64,000 bases of DNA, taken from positions 2,149 to 66,148 of the forward strand of contig NW_020170414.1 of assembly GCF_000524195.1 (NCBI RefSeq). The letters run 5' to 3'. The stretch is from Echinococcus granulosus (Eukaryota; Platyhelminthes; Cestoda; Cyclophyllidea; Taeniidae). Position numbers and translations under genes: made by a program. Positions within the stretch are counted from its first letter, which is position 1; the number at the start of each line of letters is the position of its first letter. The notes below the pieces were generated by a model that did not search any database, had not been told where the DNA came from, and saw nothing but the letters and a program-made list of their open reading frames with translations. Below are positions 1-13,561 of the stretch, one piece after another.

Positions 1-73
1 GCGGTCAGCATTGTGACACGTGGAGGCTTGACTTGACTTATTTGTCTACCGTGTGAGGGAACGAAGAACGTAC

Positions 74-3000
74 CATCATGAAGGACAAAAGGATTCCCGC
101 AACGGCATATCCCAAGGCGACATGGTTGAAGAGGAGTATGCAAAAGATGACGAGGGCAGTCGACGCCGCTCCCATGCAGAGGCAGGCAGCCTGCCAGAAA
201 AGCATGGCTGTGAAGCTGCGTCGGAGGCCTGTCATCGCGTAGAGTATTGGGAAGAAGAAGAGAACAGGACCCAACTTCATCGGCAGCACCTCGCACACCA
301 CCTTGGCCAGGAAATACATCGACGTGCAGTAGAATCCGCACGCACGTTCGTGTCTGAAGGCAAACAAACCACAACACTCTTTGCACATGCATTCGTGAGT
401 AGATTGGAGGATGCTGATTGAGGAGCATACTTGAATCGAGCCTGGTCCCGAATAAAAATGTCCACGGCGTTGCCATTGAAGTAGGCCAACTCAAGGCAGA
501 CGAAGTAGAAGAGGCCGGTTCGATTTTGGATGCCCGCCTCACTTGAGAGATCCAATTGATAGTACACTGTTCCGAGGATGAGAGTGAAGATGGCCACTCC
601 AATGAAGGGCACGGCGACTCCGTTAGGATTTCTAAACAAACGTGATGAGCAAATCAGGTGGCATGACATTGCTGTTCAACTTGACACGGCGTGACTGCAA
701 CGCACCTCAGTGTGTCGAGAAATCCACGGGAGGCGAGGACTCCGAACTGCTGATGCAGTGGTATCGGCTGGTACCACTTCTTGCCCCACTTCTCCACATC
801 ATAGTCTCCCCTCTCTCCACCCTCGTTTGGCGATTGCTCATCCCTTGTGCAGGTCACGAAAACGTCGTCAATGGATGTTGGATAGACTCTGGCAGTGTTC
901 TGGATCTCTTCATCACACGACTGAGTCGCTTCCCTCTCTCCAGTCCTGAAATGCACAACTTCTTTTCAGTCCCACACCGCCACACGAGTTCTTGCAATCG
1001 CAGCATTGAAGGTGCGTTGGAATCGTGCATTTGAAGGGGCGCATCTCGTGGCAGTCAGTAGCATGCGGATGACAGAAACGTCAATATACAAACGATCATC
1101 GCAATTCGTTAATAGTGTGCGGATTACTCAGTCAACATTCTGATTACTGGTTTATTTGGATCATGGAACCTCGAGTGGTTTCCTGGGAGCAAAATTTGGG
1201 AGGAGGAGGAGGAGGAGGAGGAGGAGTTGGAAGAAGCAAGCAGACAGAAGCGATGTCAAGTGACCACGGAAAGACAAGCGACAGATTAACACCAGCACGT
1301 ACTTGGGTTTGCTCGCGTTGATCATGAGTGGACTCAATTCAGCCTCGCTGCCGCTGATGCTGTGGAAGTGGGTGGAGGAGCATTCACGAGACATCTGCTT
1401 GGGTGGCTTTTGGAGACTACGCCACGTGAAGAAAATACCCCTCGCCTCGTTCATCCACCTTTCAAATAATACGTAGAGAGGAAGGAGTTGAGAATTTGGA
1501 ATATTTCTCCGTCTTGTAAAGTTGTTGCAAGGATATTCAAAGTCTGAGAGACGTGATGGTAGTTCTGGTCCTACAGGCAGTCTGACACATTCTGCACTCT
1601 CGTCGCATGTGTGTGAAAGTAGCCGATTTGCCTACCTGACACCGATGTCACAAATACGTGACACATGTGCCTTCTCATATTATGAAAAGTGGTTGCATCT
1701 AGTCGTGGCCCGATCGAAAAACGGAGAAGGGACAGAAACCACACATTCGATGGTCTTTGAGGTGGGACTTGTGTGCCGTTAGCTTTGTGAATGATGGACA
1801 CTTTTCACTCCGAACGCAATTATGTGAGTCAAAAATACGTCGATTGAGAAACACAATGTCGACAGGTAAAGCATGCGTAAGTTGAAAATAAAGTGGGTGA
1901 CTTTACAACAACCAGCAACAGTCATCTGTTTACCTATCCTGCAGTGTGGAAGTTAAATCAGTCCAACATTGCCCTTTCCCGATCCTGACGCCCTGTGATC
2001 GCAAGGGTAAACAGCCACTGCGGCGCCAAGTTGGCAACACTCCTCTCTTTCCATACTGCATGCAAGCTGGCGCCGAGGTGTCAAGACGGTTGGAAAGAAA
2101 AAGTGAAACACTAATTCCACCATCCGCATGATTAGTGGAGGCAATCAGACGCCATGCCGCAAAGGAATTAACAGTGCCTTCCTACTTCAAGATTGACTTC
2201 ATTTAGAACACTTCGAAATGGATACGCAACCTCAAGGGGTAAAAGATGGGAATCTGAGAGGAGGGGATGAATTCGGTGCATCTAATAGCAGGTAACGTGA
2301 GCCCCTAACGACGCCTTCATTGTGGCCTCGTGTTTGTTCGTTGCTCAAAAAAGCAAATGTTCAGCCAGTGATCGACTTAGGTGGGATAATGTTACTTTTT
2401 CATATTTTCATTGTCCTGCACTCACCTACCACGCAACGGATTGTCATGATCATTTCTATCGCCATCTCAGTCATATCTCACTGTTTTCACGCTTCTCTGC
2501 AAGACAAATCCTCACGGATGGAATGGACATCATTCCAACTTCCACCAACTACTCGCCATCCATTAGCTGATGCTCACACTAATGCTGACGCCAGGCTCTG
2601 TTTACTTTGAAGTGCAGTGGAAATCGGGAGAGAGCTGTCAAGGGTCTGGTAATTATGTGGGGCGGTGTCAACAATTTCACAAGTGGCAATTTTATGCCCC
2701 ACCCTCAAGCACTGACACCTTTGATGATTAAACAGCCACCATGAAGTGCTAACCTCGCAACTGTTACCTCGCTATGGCTGCCTTTCGACTCCAATCCACT
2801 CAAAGACGACTGCAACGGTGAGGTTCAGCCTCCTGTCAAGTAAACATGCCTAAGACAACTGCCCTGTGCTTCCAACACACACGCATACACACACATACAC
2901 ACAATGACGGTCGCTTTCACTCCATAGTGCCAACCACTCTGCTACATCTGCCTGCCAAATTCAGCTAAGTCATTTCAACGCGCAACGTCAACCTTCGCTA

Positions 3001-6000
3001 CTCATTCAAGCCAACTACAGCTAACAAACGGAAAACCTAGTCACTATTGTGCAAGGTATGAATAGGGGAAGAGTGAATGCTTACGAGGACCACTCCGTTG
3101 ACGCCTCAAAAATGCGTTGAAGTTGTTGAATTCGTGCTGCACAAATTGACATGGGTTTTGAATCCTCCACGGCTGTATTAAAAGATGAAACACAGACCTC
3201 AACTTTGTAAATGAAGGGATTGAAGAAAAGAGGGCTCTACTAATGCGAAGACACAGTAGTCTATTTAGTTTGGCAAGTCCTTTCATTGTCTTGCAACTCC
3301 ATTGTCAACAAAACCGTTGTCACTGCCACTTCTACAGCTACTGTTTTTCACGCAAACTGTTGGTACATTGAAACAAAATGCACAATCGAGGACACGGCAA
3401 GGCACCCAACTCATAGTTGACACATTGTCAGGCCAGTAATGCGGGAAAAAGGCCTCCACAACTGTCCAGGATGAGGTGCAATTGCTTGATGAGCGGCTCC
3501 ACCACCTCATCCTCACAATTTTCCAATTTTGAAGATGATGCCATCTCCACACTTGTATGCCCCACAACTTCCTCTGAGGTGACTCAGACACCATATCGGT
3601 GAGAGCATTGGCGAAGCCCTTCCAAAGGAGCAACACTTCCACCTTCTTTGACCTGATGTCACGCCTGAAACGTCACATGAAAAACGACGCATGTCGCAGT
3701 CGACCGAAACTCTTTCTGATACGACACCCACTCATTCCCCACACTTTTAGTGCATCCACGACCTGCCTGCAGCACATTCTTCTCGCACTGGCTCGCCGTC
3801 TCCTTCTGCTGGTGGCAGACGATCTCTCGCCTTGGCAGGAAGGTCCTCGTGCAGCAGATCGATGAAGAAGTCCGCGGGATTCTCGCGTGAACTCACCTTG
3901 TAACCTGAAACCAAAATGCAAGTGAACCGTCAAACAAGTAGCATCTGTGAGGCTGTCCACATATTGTTCAAGATCTGCCGCAGGCATTCATGGACTGAGT
4001 GTGCTCCACAGGCACACAAAAGGTGTAATCGACTCGGATATCCTGAAAAGGAGGTGTTGAAAGGCTAATAGGTAGAAGAGTTGGCAGAAGGAACTGGAAA
4101 CCAGCAAACTTGTTGCAGAAGCTGACGTGACCAATTGTGAATGGAGTCACGAAGACGCTATGATGCTACAGAAGGCTTAACCATTTTTCTTTCTCATTCC
4201 ACTCCCATCGCCTTGCTTCTCAAGTCAGTGAAATTGTGATCGGGTAGTTTTACAAAGTAAACGACTTTACGACTGTATTGTGGAGTACCTCAGAGTACAT
4301 TTAAAGTGCCCATTGAAGGCCTCGGTAACTGTAAATGGTCGTGTCTGAGTATGTGACATACGACTTCTTGTGTCTGTCAAATCAAGTGAGAACTATGACC
4401 CCAAGGCCACCAGTGGCGGCTGCTGCACCCATACGCAAATTTGAGAGAAAGGAACAACATGCCGCCTTGCTATCGAGTTAATGCAGTGAAGTCGATGTAC
4501 TCTCAGCCGTCCGTAAAATCGGTACGATAAACAGAATTGGCAAATAAGCGCCGCTGAGTTGAGGGGGATATTGGTAAGTTCTCTCTACTGGCACGGATGG
4601 ACCTACCCAAACTACCAAAGTATTTCAGTGGTGCACCATCCGCCACTGGTCCGTGGTAGATCGTTCGACCGTTGCAGAGAATGGTGAGCGAATCAACGAG
4701 CTTGTAGATGGACGAGTTGGGCTGATGAATCGAGGCGATAATTGTCTTCCCGTCAACTGTCAGTCTGCAGTAATGAGCAGGCAAAGCAATCAAGATACTA
4801 GCAACCAAAAGCCTGATTTGACGCAATGCTCTTCTTATACTGAGCCCATCAGAGGTGTTCGAAGCACCAAATAAATGCGTCGACCTGTGGATTTACTACG
4901 GGGACTGTTCCAGTCTGCCGTTATTCGGCTACCACGCAGCTCCTGCGCTCACTTTGACTACTCTCCTTCCACCTACTTTCGGACGTCTACACGTTGCATC
5001 TTCCCAGACCCTTAATTAGTGCATGGCACTGCGGACAGTAACTGCCATGCCATGTTGGTCTCTTCACCCTTCCAAATCACTGTCATTACAAAAGCGTGCC
5101 AGCTTATCTAAGTTACCAGTTCAAATGGGAAAACAACTCCTTTTTAGTTTTACGTGATTTCAATCACTAGTCGTCGATTCGTCAGTTCAATTGCATGCAT
5201 TTCCACTTTGTGTTAAAAACACCTGGTACATTTTGACATTACGGCATTGCTGCAGCCTAATGCTGCGTAACAGCAGTTTCGTTGCAGTCAGAGTCTGGAT
5301 TCATCAAATAATGTTGCAGTGTTTAGATCCACACTGAATCCACTTCCACTTTCCTTAACCACATGTTTTTAAAAAAACCAACAATGGCCTTCAACAGTTT
5401 TTATCAAGCCGACCCGTAACCACGCCTGTTGCATGCTTTTTTTCCCTTTCCCATATATTTCTACAGCAGCTTTGTTTGCCTGTTCATCCAACACGCACAG
5501 CACACGTCTTTGGGTCCAAAGCTTAGGAGGAATGACTACCCATTAACCTGTGATTTGACTCACAGATTCATTCACTCACAACCATAAACCATTTCAAATG
5601 CAAATTTCAACTCGTCTGAAATAAATTGGATAACCAAGCCGACATTGTGTACTACTAGGCTTTCAAATAGGTTACATTAATTTTATGCTAATCAAGGACT
5701 ATAAGAGGTGATGAGCAGACTCACCGTTTGAGCAGTTTCATCAGCTTGGAGGCGGTGTGGGTGTCCAGACCAGTGGTCGGCTCATCAAGAAATATCACAG
5801 ATGGGTCGGTTATCAATTCGATGCCAATGTTCGTCCGTTTCCTTTCACCACCAGAAATTCCACGCGTTATCTCCATACCAACCTGAAAATGCACATGAGA
5901 ACTGCTATCAGGTGGAGGACATGTTTAAATCGCGGCATTCGACTCCTAACGACCTCTCTTGGAGGACTCCTTCTTTTGGAGACAGCAGGTCCACTGTCCG

Positions 6001-9000
6001 TGCATCCAAATGAGACCCTTCTACGGAGCGGGAGAATCGACATGGACGAGCAAGCCGAGTTACTATGATTCATCATTTATGTGTGTTACAGCATTTACCG
6101 CTTCAAGCCAGACGAATGTGTTTCATGCCATGCTAAGGTAGGTTATAATGTTGTGATCAGCTACGCAGTCGTCGAGGTTGTTAAGGTGCCAGCCCGTTAG
6201 GTGACGAGGAAGGGGAAAGTTCCCGCAAATCGTGTTAACCTTAGCGATCCCATAGGACCTGATTTGGTCCTTGAGGTGTTCCACCATTGCTAAGTTGAGA
6301 CTCAGCTGTACACGATGTCGCTTCATACATTGACCACCACAAAAGGAATTGCAGTCGCAGTTAACTGGGCTGTATTTACAACAGCAACCTCTTATAATGT
6401 GTGAGTTAAGTGCGATAAAACTAGGTAATTAGTTGAACAATTATTTGGAGTGTTAGTTATGTGCTCGCCTCAACATTACCAGCAGCAGGCTGGTAATTTC
6501 TAGTGAAACAAGAAACTTGACTAATAATAAACATGAACGGCTATGAGACCTTGCTAGGAGTTACTAAATCCACTGTCTATCGGCCATTCTATTGCACTAA
6601 ACTTTGCCATGAAAAGGGTACGCTAGTTTACTAACGTTCACCATGAAGGGCGCTTGTACCCATGGTCTTCCACCCCTATTATCCAAGTATTTACACATCT
6701 GAACATTGGCTTGGAGGATGTATTCAGGGGTTACTCGGGAGTTGCCCTTGTTCGATATGACAAGTGACTTTAACTCTTCGTAAAGTCTTTCATTCGGTCA
6801 AGTTAAGAAGAGCTTCAGCTTACCCGATTAGTTTATCCGTCGGCCTAACGACCTTTATGATAGTGAGCGCGAAGCACGATCAAAGAGTGACAAACAACTA
6901 TTCATAAATTGCGAGCACTTTATTAAGCGCATATTTTAACCGAGTTCATGTAGAGCTTCGTACACGTTAAATTTGAGGACCAGATCCTGATAAAACGCGT
7001 TCATCAACTGAGTGGGATGACTTTCAATATCGTATGAGTTAAGTGGGGTTAAAGCACCCGTTGGTTTGCATTAAAACTAGCGCTGCTAAAAAAAAGTCGA
7101 TAGCAAACATGCAAAAACGGCTCTTTCACGGATCTCACAAACGGTCATTGAAACTGCAGTTCATCAATTGTCTAGTTGCACCAAATTTACCCATAAAAAG
7201 ACATCTTGGTTCCCAATAAACGCTCGTACCTGTGGCCTTTCACTTGAAACACCCGGTTATTCGCACGTCTAGGCACCTGCTCCCTACGCTTCTACTCAAG
7301 AGTAATTTGTAAACTAAGACCGAGCTACCAAGTTGGTGGTGGGAGATACATCCAACAGTTTAGTCACTTTACACATAATGCACAATTATTGTAAACCGAA
7401 TGAGCTGAAAACCATCAAGATGAGGAGCAACAGATAAATGCAAATACAATCTGATTAAATGGAGTAGCGCCTCGAAGAAATTAGGAATTCATGCATGCTG
7501 TGGCTACTGCAAAATCAGAAATGACTTAGGCGCCGTAGTAGTAAAAAACTCTTGCTACGAAAAAATACAGTTGGTCTCAAAGGAGTCTTATTTACTCACT
7601 TTGACATCAGCGACAGAGTTAAGGCCCAATTTCGTTAGGAGAGCTGTCACACGGGATTCCCGCTCCTTGCGCGAGACCCAGGCAGGCAAGCGAAGGGCTG
7701 CTGAGAAGTAGAGATTTTCACGGACAGTAAGTGCTCCCACTGCAAAGTTGTTCTAAAAACAGATAAACGACCCTAAAAAGCATGAGTGAACCCAAAGGTG
7801 GAGCGATTTGCTGAAACCTGCAAGACCGTAGCACCTACAATTTGGTCTATAGTCAACTGCGACTGGTCATTTTTCTCAATAATAAAAATCCACCATTTCG
7901 TACTCTGAAATTACAAATGAAGGGCCACAAGAACTTCCTGGGTGATTTGTTAGTGATACACTGCGGCTAATTGCGTCAAATCCCATGCTGCGATTGAGTG
8001 TGACGATTTGAAGTATTTTTAGGATCACATCAGATTTCCCTTTGTGAGGTAGTTCTTACAAAAGACAGGGACCGAAAATGCGGCGTTTTGTTAAAATTTG
8101 TAGGGTTACGGCTCCCGGTTACTTGTAAATCCCCCTATATTTGTATGGTTACAGATCGTAGAGCCCACACATCATTTACGCATCCTACCATTTCAGTAAA
8201 ATCACGCAAAATTATGCCATATGATTGTCTGTTTTGCAAATCAGGTAATTGCACCTAATTTAATGGTGTAATTCCACTATGAATTCAATTACTGATTTCC
8301 AAGGACCATTTTGGGTAACTTTGGTGGCGCTGAAAAAGATGTTAACGAATAAATTTACAGTTTGTGCAGTGCCAACAATCGTACCCGTTCTCACGCAACT
8401 CGTGCCAATCATATAATTAGTCAGAGTAAGCTGTTCAATGCTTTTCAATCGTTTCACAACGCCAAGGAAACAAACAGCAAAAGGGACTTGTGTCGTGTGA
8501 TTAACCCAGTTAGTTTTGTGCGTTGGCTTTTACAAGAAAATTCAAAAGCTACTCTTCGTGAATAAAACAAGAGCAATATTTCCGTAGCAAACTTGATTCG
8601 CCATTATTCATTCAACGAGGAAGAATAGATAAGAGACATGGCAAGAAAACAATTCTAGTAGCAGCGTGTGGTCAAGCAAATCTTAGCTGCTATTAGTACT
8701 CTTGCGCGTAAAATAGGCTTATGCAAAAGCGTATGGATGATGAAAATAAGCACTTGCGATGGATCTCTACCAATTCAAGACGACACCTCACACCTGGCTG
8801 ACATAGGCCGAAGTTCGTTTGAAGTTAGGCGGTCGATCTTTGCCGTTTATGAGAACCATCCCTGACACTAAGGAGGGATCACTGCGCCCGGCTAATACGT
8901 CTAAAAAGCTGGAGAAAATAGATGCTTACGAACGCTTATTTAAGCCTACTCAACTCAATAACGCTTGCTCTTACGTAGTTTTGCCACAACCCGTTGGTCC

Positions 9001-9034
9001 GATGATCACATTAATTCCAGGTTTCATAATTCCT
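74..9034 (-). CDS. ABCG2-like ABC half-transporter (partial at both ends)
   Basis: ATP-driven membrane exporter of the ABCG (white/BCRP) family, with nucleotide-binding domain first and membrane domain second. Phase-consistent exons from 5' to 3': 8975-9034 (Walker A, GPTGCGKTT), 8794-8908 (LDVLAGR, ending at the Q-loop), 7600-7752 (TVRENLYFSAALRLP), 5725-5882 (signature ISGGERKR, Walker B VIFLDEPTTGLD), 4607-4764 (H-loop IIASIHQP), about 3776-3904 (ENPADFFIDLL), possibly 3463-3573, then 3085-3172, 1303-1416, 706-945 (VEKWGKKWYQP), 431-631 (TM1-2, GIQNRTGLFYF) and 74-353 (TM3-5, VLPMKLGP). All ATPase motifs are intact, so this half looks functional; the active form should be a dimer. The N-terminal exon(s) upstream of Walker A and the last membrane segments (beyond base 1) are missing. 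The linker between the two domains (exons 3904 to 706) appears longer than in human ABCG2, and its boundaries are the weakest part of the model. Confidence 0.9.
1199..1226. repeat. (GGA)n microsatellite
   Basis: About nine GGA units. On the minus strand this is a pyrimidine tract inside the ABCG intron between the exons at 1303-1416 and 706-945. Confidence 0.9.
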
Positions 9035-9948
9035 CTAAAAAAAGTAGTACAATAATGAGTTGCTTTTATTGCACATTGGCCACACGAAAAGGGAATTAAT
9101 GGCGGCAATATGTTCAAAACAAACGCCGAGTATTTGTTACGTAGACCACATAAAATCACACAATATACATTTGGAACTAATTTCAAAAAGTTTATAGGGC
9201 CTTAATGAAAAACTCTATTGAAGTGCCATTATGAGCGATTGCATGTCAATTCAAAAATACGACAAAATGCTAATCCAATTTACTGCATCAAGTCAGCACA
9301 TAAACGGTAAATAAGTGTCAGAATAAATTAAGAGGGGAACCCCAACGTACGTCAAGTTATGCAAGATCTTCACATAACCAGATGGGTAAATGTAAAATTT
9401 GTAGGCCTTGGCAGAATATGACACATCATGGAACGATATATATTGCTCAATTTCGGTATTCACCATCAAACAAACTCACACAAGGAAGTGCTCAAACAAG
9501 CGCCGTAAGAGCAGAGCATTATAACAATGCGTTGAAAGTTAAAATTAATGCAAATCAAAAATCTTTTTAATTCATTATATACTATTTTATCTTATCTTTA
9601 AAAATCAGACTTAAATATTCGTTTTACCTGTGTTGTCTGTAATTCGCGACCTACTATTCCCTTTTAACTGCTCTTGCTCTATCAAACTACTCTGATAAAT
9701 CCAAAGTATTTCATGATTAGGCTGATTTGCACTACACTGTTTTCAATTAACTTTCGTTTATTAGGATTTTCATATAATTAATTAGGCAGGACTCCTGTAA
9801 GTTTAGAAGTAGTATGTGGGACTTTGGATCCCATTCTCGGTGTACTTCAATATTTGTATGCTTTTTATTAGCAAGGTGATGTTCGCATTATTTCGCTTTT
9901 AATATTGACCGCAAATATTAATCCACTATCAGATATCAATTACTAACG
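9035..9948. other. Non-coding stretch upstream of the ABCG Walker A exon
   Basis: AT-rich sequence with no recognisable exon. The missing ABCG N-terminal exon(s) must lie here, in 11-13.5 kb, or further upstream. The splice acceptor at 9035-9036 shows that the Walker A exon is not the first one. Confidence 0.5.
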
Positions 9949-10133
9949 CGTAATGCGATGGTTGTTTAACTCTCCGTTTTGGTGGGGGCCGGTTTTGAAT
10001 TGACTATTTACCACGCCGAGTGGGTAGGCAATTGGGCCATGCCAGTAGCCCAAATGTGTTCTGTTTGTCAAATACGTATGTTCTGCCCAGGTATTGTCTT
10101 CTCTCGTCTTCAAGGGAGTCCCAGGGTGCTACA
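9949..10133 (+). repeat. Left long terminal repeat of the TRIM-like element
   Basis: It starts CGTAATGCGATGG (an original TG probably decayed to CG) and ends GTGCTACA. Its core, including GGGCCATGCCAGTAGCC, matches the right repeat base for base over long runs. Confidence 0.7.
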
Positions 10134-10150
10134 TTGGTGACAGCGGAGAG
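10134..10150 (+). other. Candidate primer-binding site
   Basis: TTGGTGACAGCGGAGAG abuts the left repeat. TGGTG plus a tRNA 3'-end complement is the standard primer-binding arrangement in Ty3-type elements. I cannot name the tRNA. Confidence 0.5.
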
Positions 10151-10838
10151 TGAATCCGATCTTAAAAAACATCTGTTTTGATTTTCACTACTGGTTGATA
10201 AAGAGCGAGGCGGAAGAAGTATATGTTCTATGGATACTAAAATCGGCAATGATTCCAAACAGAAGGGCTCAAATTGACGTCTGCCGTCGGCAAATACTAC
10301 AAATACTACAGCCCTGTGTTCTGCAGGAAAGCTATTAACAACTGAAGCGACACTGACCGTAAACTATCCGGAATAGTTTCGTTGCAGAGTTTTCCTACCG
10401 TACCTGCATAAAGTTGTCGATGTACTGAACGCAGGATACCTCTTTCACTTCTTTACTAGATTGATGGAGCCCGGATGGATATGACTGGGCAGCTCCGAAG
10501 TGGGAACAGACGCGAAGCCCTTCCCTCACTTACCTGTATTAAAGCCCTTCCTCCCTTGCACAATTGTGCTTTTAGATCATTGTTCCCACATCTATCGATG
10601 GACACGCATGATGGGCAGCACAATTCTCTGTCCCTGAATCTAGTTCTCAAATCGGACGAAACTCTAGATGCAGTTGAATTGCCAAGAGGGATCAGTGACG
10701 TTGAGGTCAAGTATCTTTTCAGTTACATGGAACTTTGATAACTGGAACGGCCAGCTCATGGGTATTCCTTTACAGCACCGACTACGTTGTAACGGCTGGC
10801 GCGGGTGGTTGGCCTTGATGATTGCCAGGGACGACACC

Positions 10839-10854
10839 AAAAAGAGGAGTGGAG
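10839..10854 (+). other. Candidate polypurine tract
   Basis: AAAAAGAGGAGTGGAG, 15 of 16 purines, ends three bases before the right repeat, as expected of a plus-strand priming tract. Confidence 0.5.
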
Positions 10855-10857
10855 CTA

Positions 10858-11043
10858 TGTAATGCGATGGCTGTTCAACTCTCTGTTTCGGTGAAGGGTT
10901 GCTTTTGACTTGGTCATTGTACCACGCCGGGCGGGCAGGCCTTTGGGCCATGCCAGTAGCCTAAACGTCTTCTGTTTGTCGAATATATATTCTACCCGAG
11001 TATTGTGTCTTCTTTCATCTTCAGGGAAGTCTCGGGACCATAA
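10858..11043 (+). repeat. Right long terminal repeat of the TRIM-like element
   Basis: It starts TGTAATGCGATGG and ends near GGGACCATAAA. It is a direct, diverged copy of 9949-10133 in the same orientation. Confidence 0.7.
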
Positions 11044-13561
11044 ATATATGTAATGCTTTTCACTGTATGCCTATGACGTATTATGTCTTGCAAAATTACC
11101 TATTAGTATGATTCGTAAATGCATACCCATTCGACAGCTTTTATTTCGTTGGACCATTGTTATGTATCTCCCAAAAGCGTTTCCCGAATTTCATTTCTGT
11201 TGAATCATACCTTGTTATTATCTTTTTTCAGTTCCATTATTTTCGACACTTGAAATCTGAGTGTATGTTTATTATTGGCGACATCCGATTGCCAACTCCA
11301 CGTCTCAAATTTCGTTGTATTCAGAGGCCTTTACAATGTAGAATTCTTATTACTTCCTACTGAATTTGATACTTGGCATCTATGCTTAGACTTGCTGCCA
11401 AGGTAAGAAACAAATTTACTGTATTTTCGGCTCGTCTCCTCCATTTTCTCAACACTTAATTTTGTACTGTTTCTGGCAAATGGCTCTAACTTTCCAAGCT
11501 TCGTTTGCACCCTGAATGTTACAATAAAATTTGGGTGTTTTTCTCTTGACAAATATGCTAGTTTTGTACACGGGATCATTGCGGTCTTAAACCATGCTTC
11601 TAACTTTCAATTATTCCAGCGACAGCATCTCTGTGCGCTCATGGCCATAACCCCGACATTCCGATTCACAAGGTCATTTGGCTCACTCGAAACACCTGCT
11701 TTCTCCCCTGCTTAATCCCTAAATGCTGGCATCACCTCCTGCGACTAAGGTGGTTATTTATTAATTTAATACTCGGTGTTTAAGCGGAGGCCACGTTGCT
11801 ACCCTTTTCAAATATTGGCAGTCATAATTATTTGGTTCTGGAAACAAACTTTATTGCCAAGGCAACACCTTGGGGAAGTGATTTCAGCCATTAATGAAGT
11901 TTTAACAAATTGATAGCTCAACTTAATGTGGTATATTTCTGGCTAAAAATGCTGCAAATGTAGTAAACAACACATGATCTATGCACATCCTTCTGAGGAA
12001 TAAGTCATTTGTCTGTAATTTCAGTGTGCGAATAGTTTCGGATATATTTGAATGCAAAGTGCCCGTAAGTGTTTGCTAAGTCTTACGAACTCCCGAATTC
12101 ATTGTGATCTTGGGTACTCCCTATTCGCCTTTAGTTTTCATTTATGGTTTATTGCATATGGCCTAGTCAGTCTTTTAGTGATCGACCCATGTCTCGATGT
12201 TTCCGTAATGATCAGCATCAGAAGAGCTTATGGAGGAAGTCAAATAACCCTTCTGGAGGCTCTTAAAACTACAGCCGTAGCTAAAGCTAATTAGGAATGC
12301 CTTCACATCACCATGTGAAATTCAGATTGCCTGTAAAACTAGCACTCATTCTTTAAATTTCTGACAAGTCCGGGTAAATTTGAGGCATATTTCGCATGAG
12401 AATAATTATGACAAGGTAAAGTAGGGACTGTTCTGCTTTAGCGTTGCCTTGATTACCGCCAGGCATCTTCAGCCCACCATCGCGTAAATCAACCCTATTC
12501 TACCATTTTTATTGGTTAATCCAACCCCACTTCTGAAGGCTTAATCCTAATTGGTCGCTTGCACTCTTAGACGTGTACATCTTTGTCATTGGCTACCCGG
12601 CAGCGAATTAAATCCGAGTTCTTTCAAAATACGGACCAACCACTTCACGGTTAAATTTCCAGCCAAGTATCATCTACAGCCCTCCTTTCACGTGGCCACT
12701 CTTCTGAAACACCATCGTCCTTGTCCGTTTTCCAGTTCACCATCGCTCACTCCACCTACTCCTACTTATGCGTACGGGCACTGAGGTGGATTTTTTGCCG
12801 GTTGTACGGCTCTAACAGCATGGCAAGTCAGATTTGACCTGAAAAATCAATGCTAGGACTGTCAAAGTTAAGGTACCACCTGTAACGTTTCATTCGCCGT
12901 AAAATGACACGATTTGTTGCGCTATGCTCCACCGGTCCATTGACCGTTCTAGCCCTGCATTCATTGCATTTCGTTCCGTGTTACTTTACCCTTTGACTGT
13001 AACATTCAGCTTTGTGGTCAGAGCTTTCAACAACCACCAGCCCCACTGAAGCAGTTTTGAATACGTGATTCGAAGGTCTGGGTTAAATGAACTCCAACTT
13101 TTCCTTGTTAAACCAATAGCGTTAGGAGAATATTTTTACTGTTTTCGCACACCTGCCTTAACACCCCTTCTGGCATCACATTTTGCGAGAAGCTTGGATG
13201 GCTGTCTGTCTTAGTGAAGTTCTAAATCTGTCAACCCATTACGCAACAGAGCGCAAACCAATCTCATCTTCAGCCTCATAAAGCTCAAAGTCCACTTAAC
13301 TGCATACAAACCCTCCCAATTCGACGCATTGTTGAGACAACCCACATCTTCTAAAACACAATCTTATTCAGGAGTTAATGTTACACCTATTGCGGGGAGA
13401 GTGGGGAAGAATGTACAACAGAGGCGGTGGCGGAAGTAGTTACGGGAAATACACTGTTGAGAGGGGTGGATAGGATTGATTGCTTGTAAACGCAGAGACA
13501 AAGCAATCGTCAAGTATTTACACTCACACACCAGGATCATCATCATTGTCATTGACGTCAG
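11044..13561. other. Intergenic or intronic DNA with no supported gene
   Basis: This lies between the TRIM-like element and the 3' end of the SAMD1-like gene. Short open frames occur on both strands (for example 11331-11579 minus and 12551-12784 plus), but none shows a recognisable domain or paired splice sites. One or more ABCG 5' exons may be hidden here. Confidence 0.4.

Larger units (their letters stand above)
9949..11043 (+). mobile_element. TRIM-like non-autonomous LTR retrotransposon, degenerate
   Basis: Two direct repeats of about 185 bases (9949-10133 and 10858-11043) flank an internal region of about 720 bases with no gag or pol coding. Directly after the left repeat comes TTGGTGAC (10134-), the usual form of a tRNA primer-binding site. 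Directly before the right repeat is a purine tract (10839-10854). The left repeat ends in CTACA and the right one starts TGTAATG, giving TG...CA termini apart from decay. All four marks agree on plus orientation. The repeats look three-quarters to four-fifths identical by eye, so the insertion is old. I see no convincing target-site duplication. Size and lack of coding fit a terminal-repeat retrotransposon in miniature. A fuller element with its interior deleted is the alternative. Confidence 0.65.
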
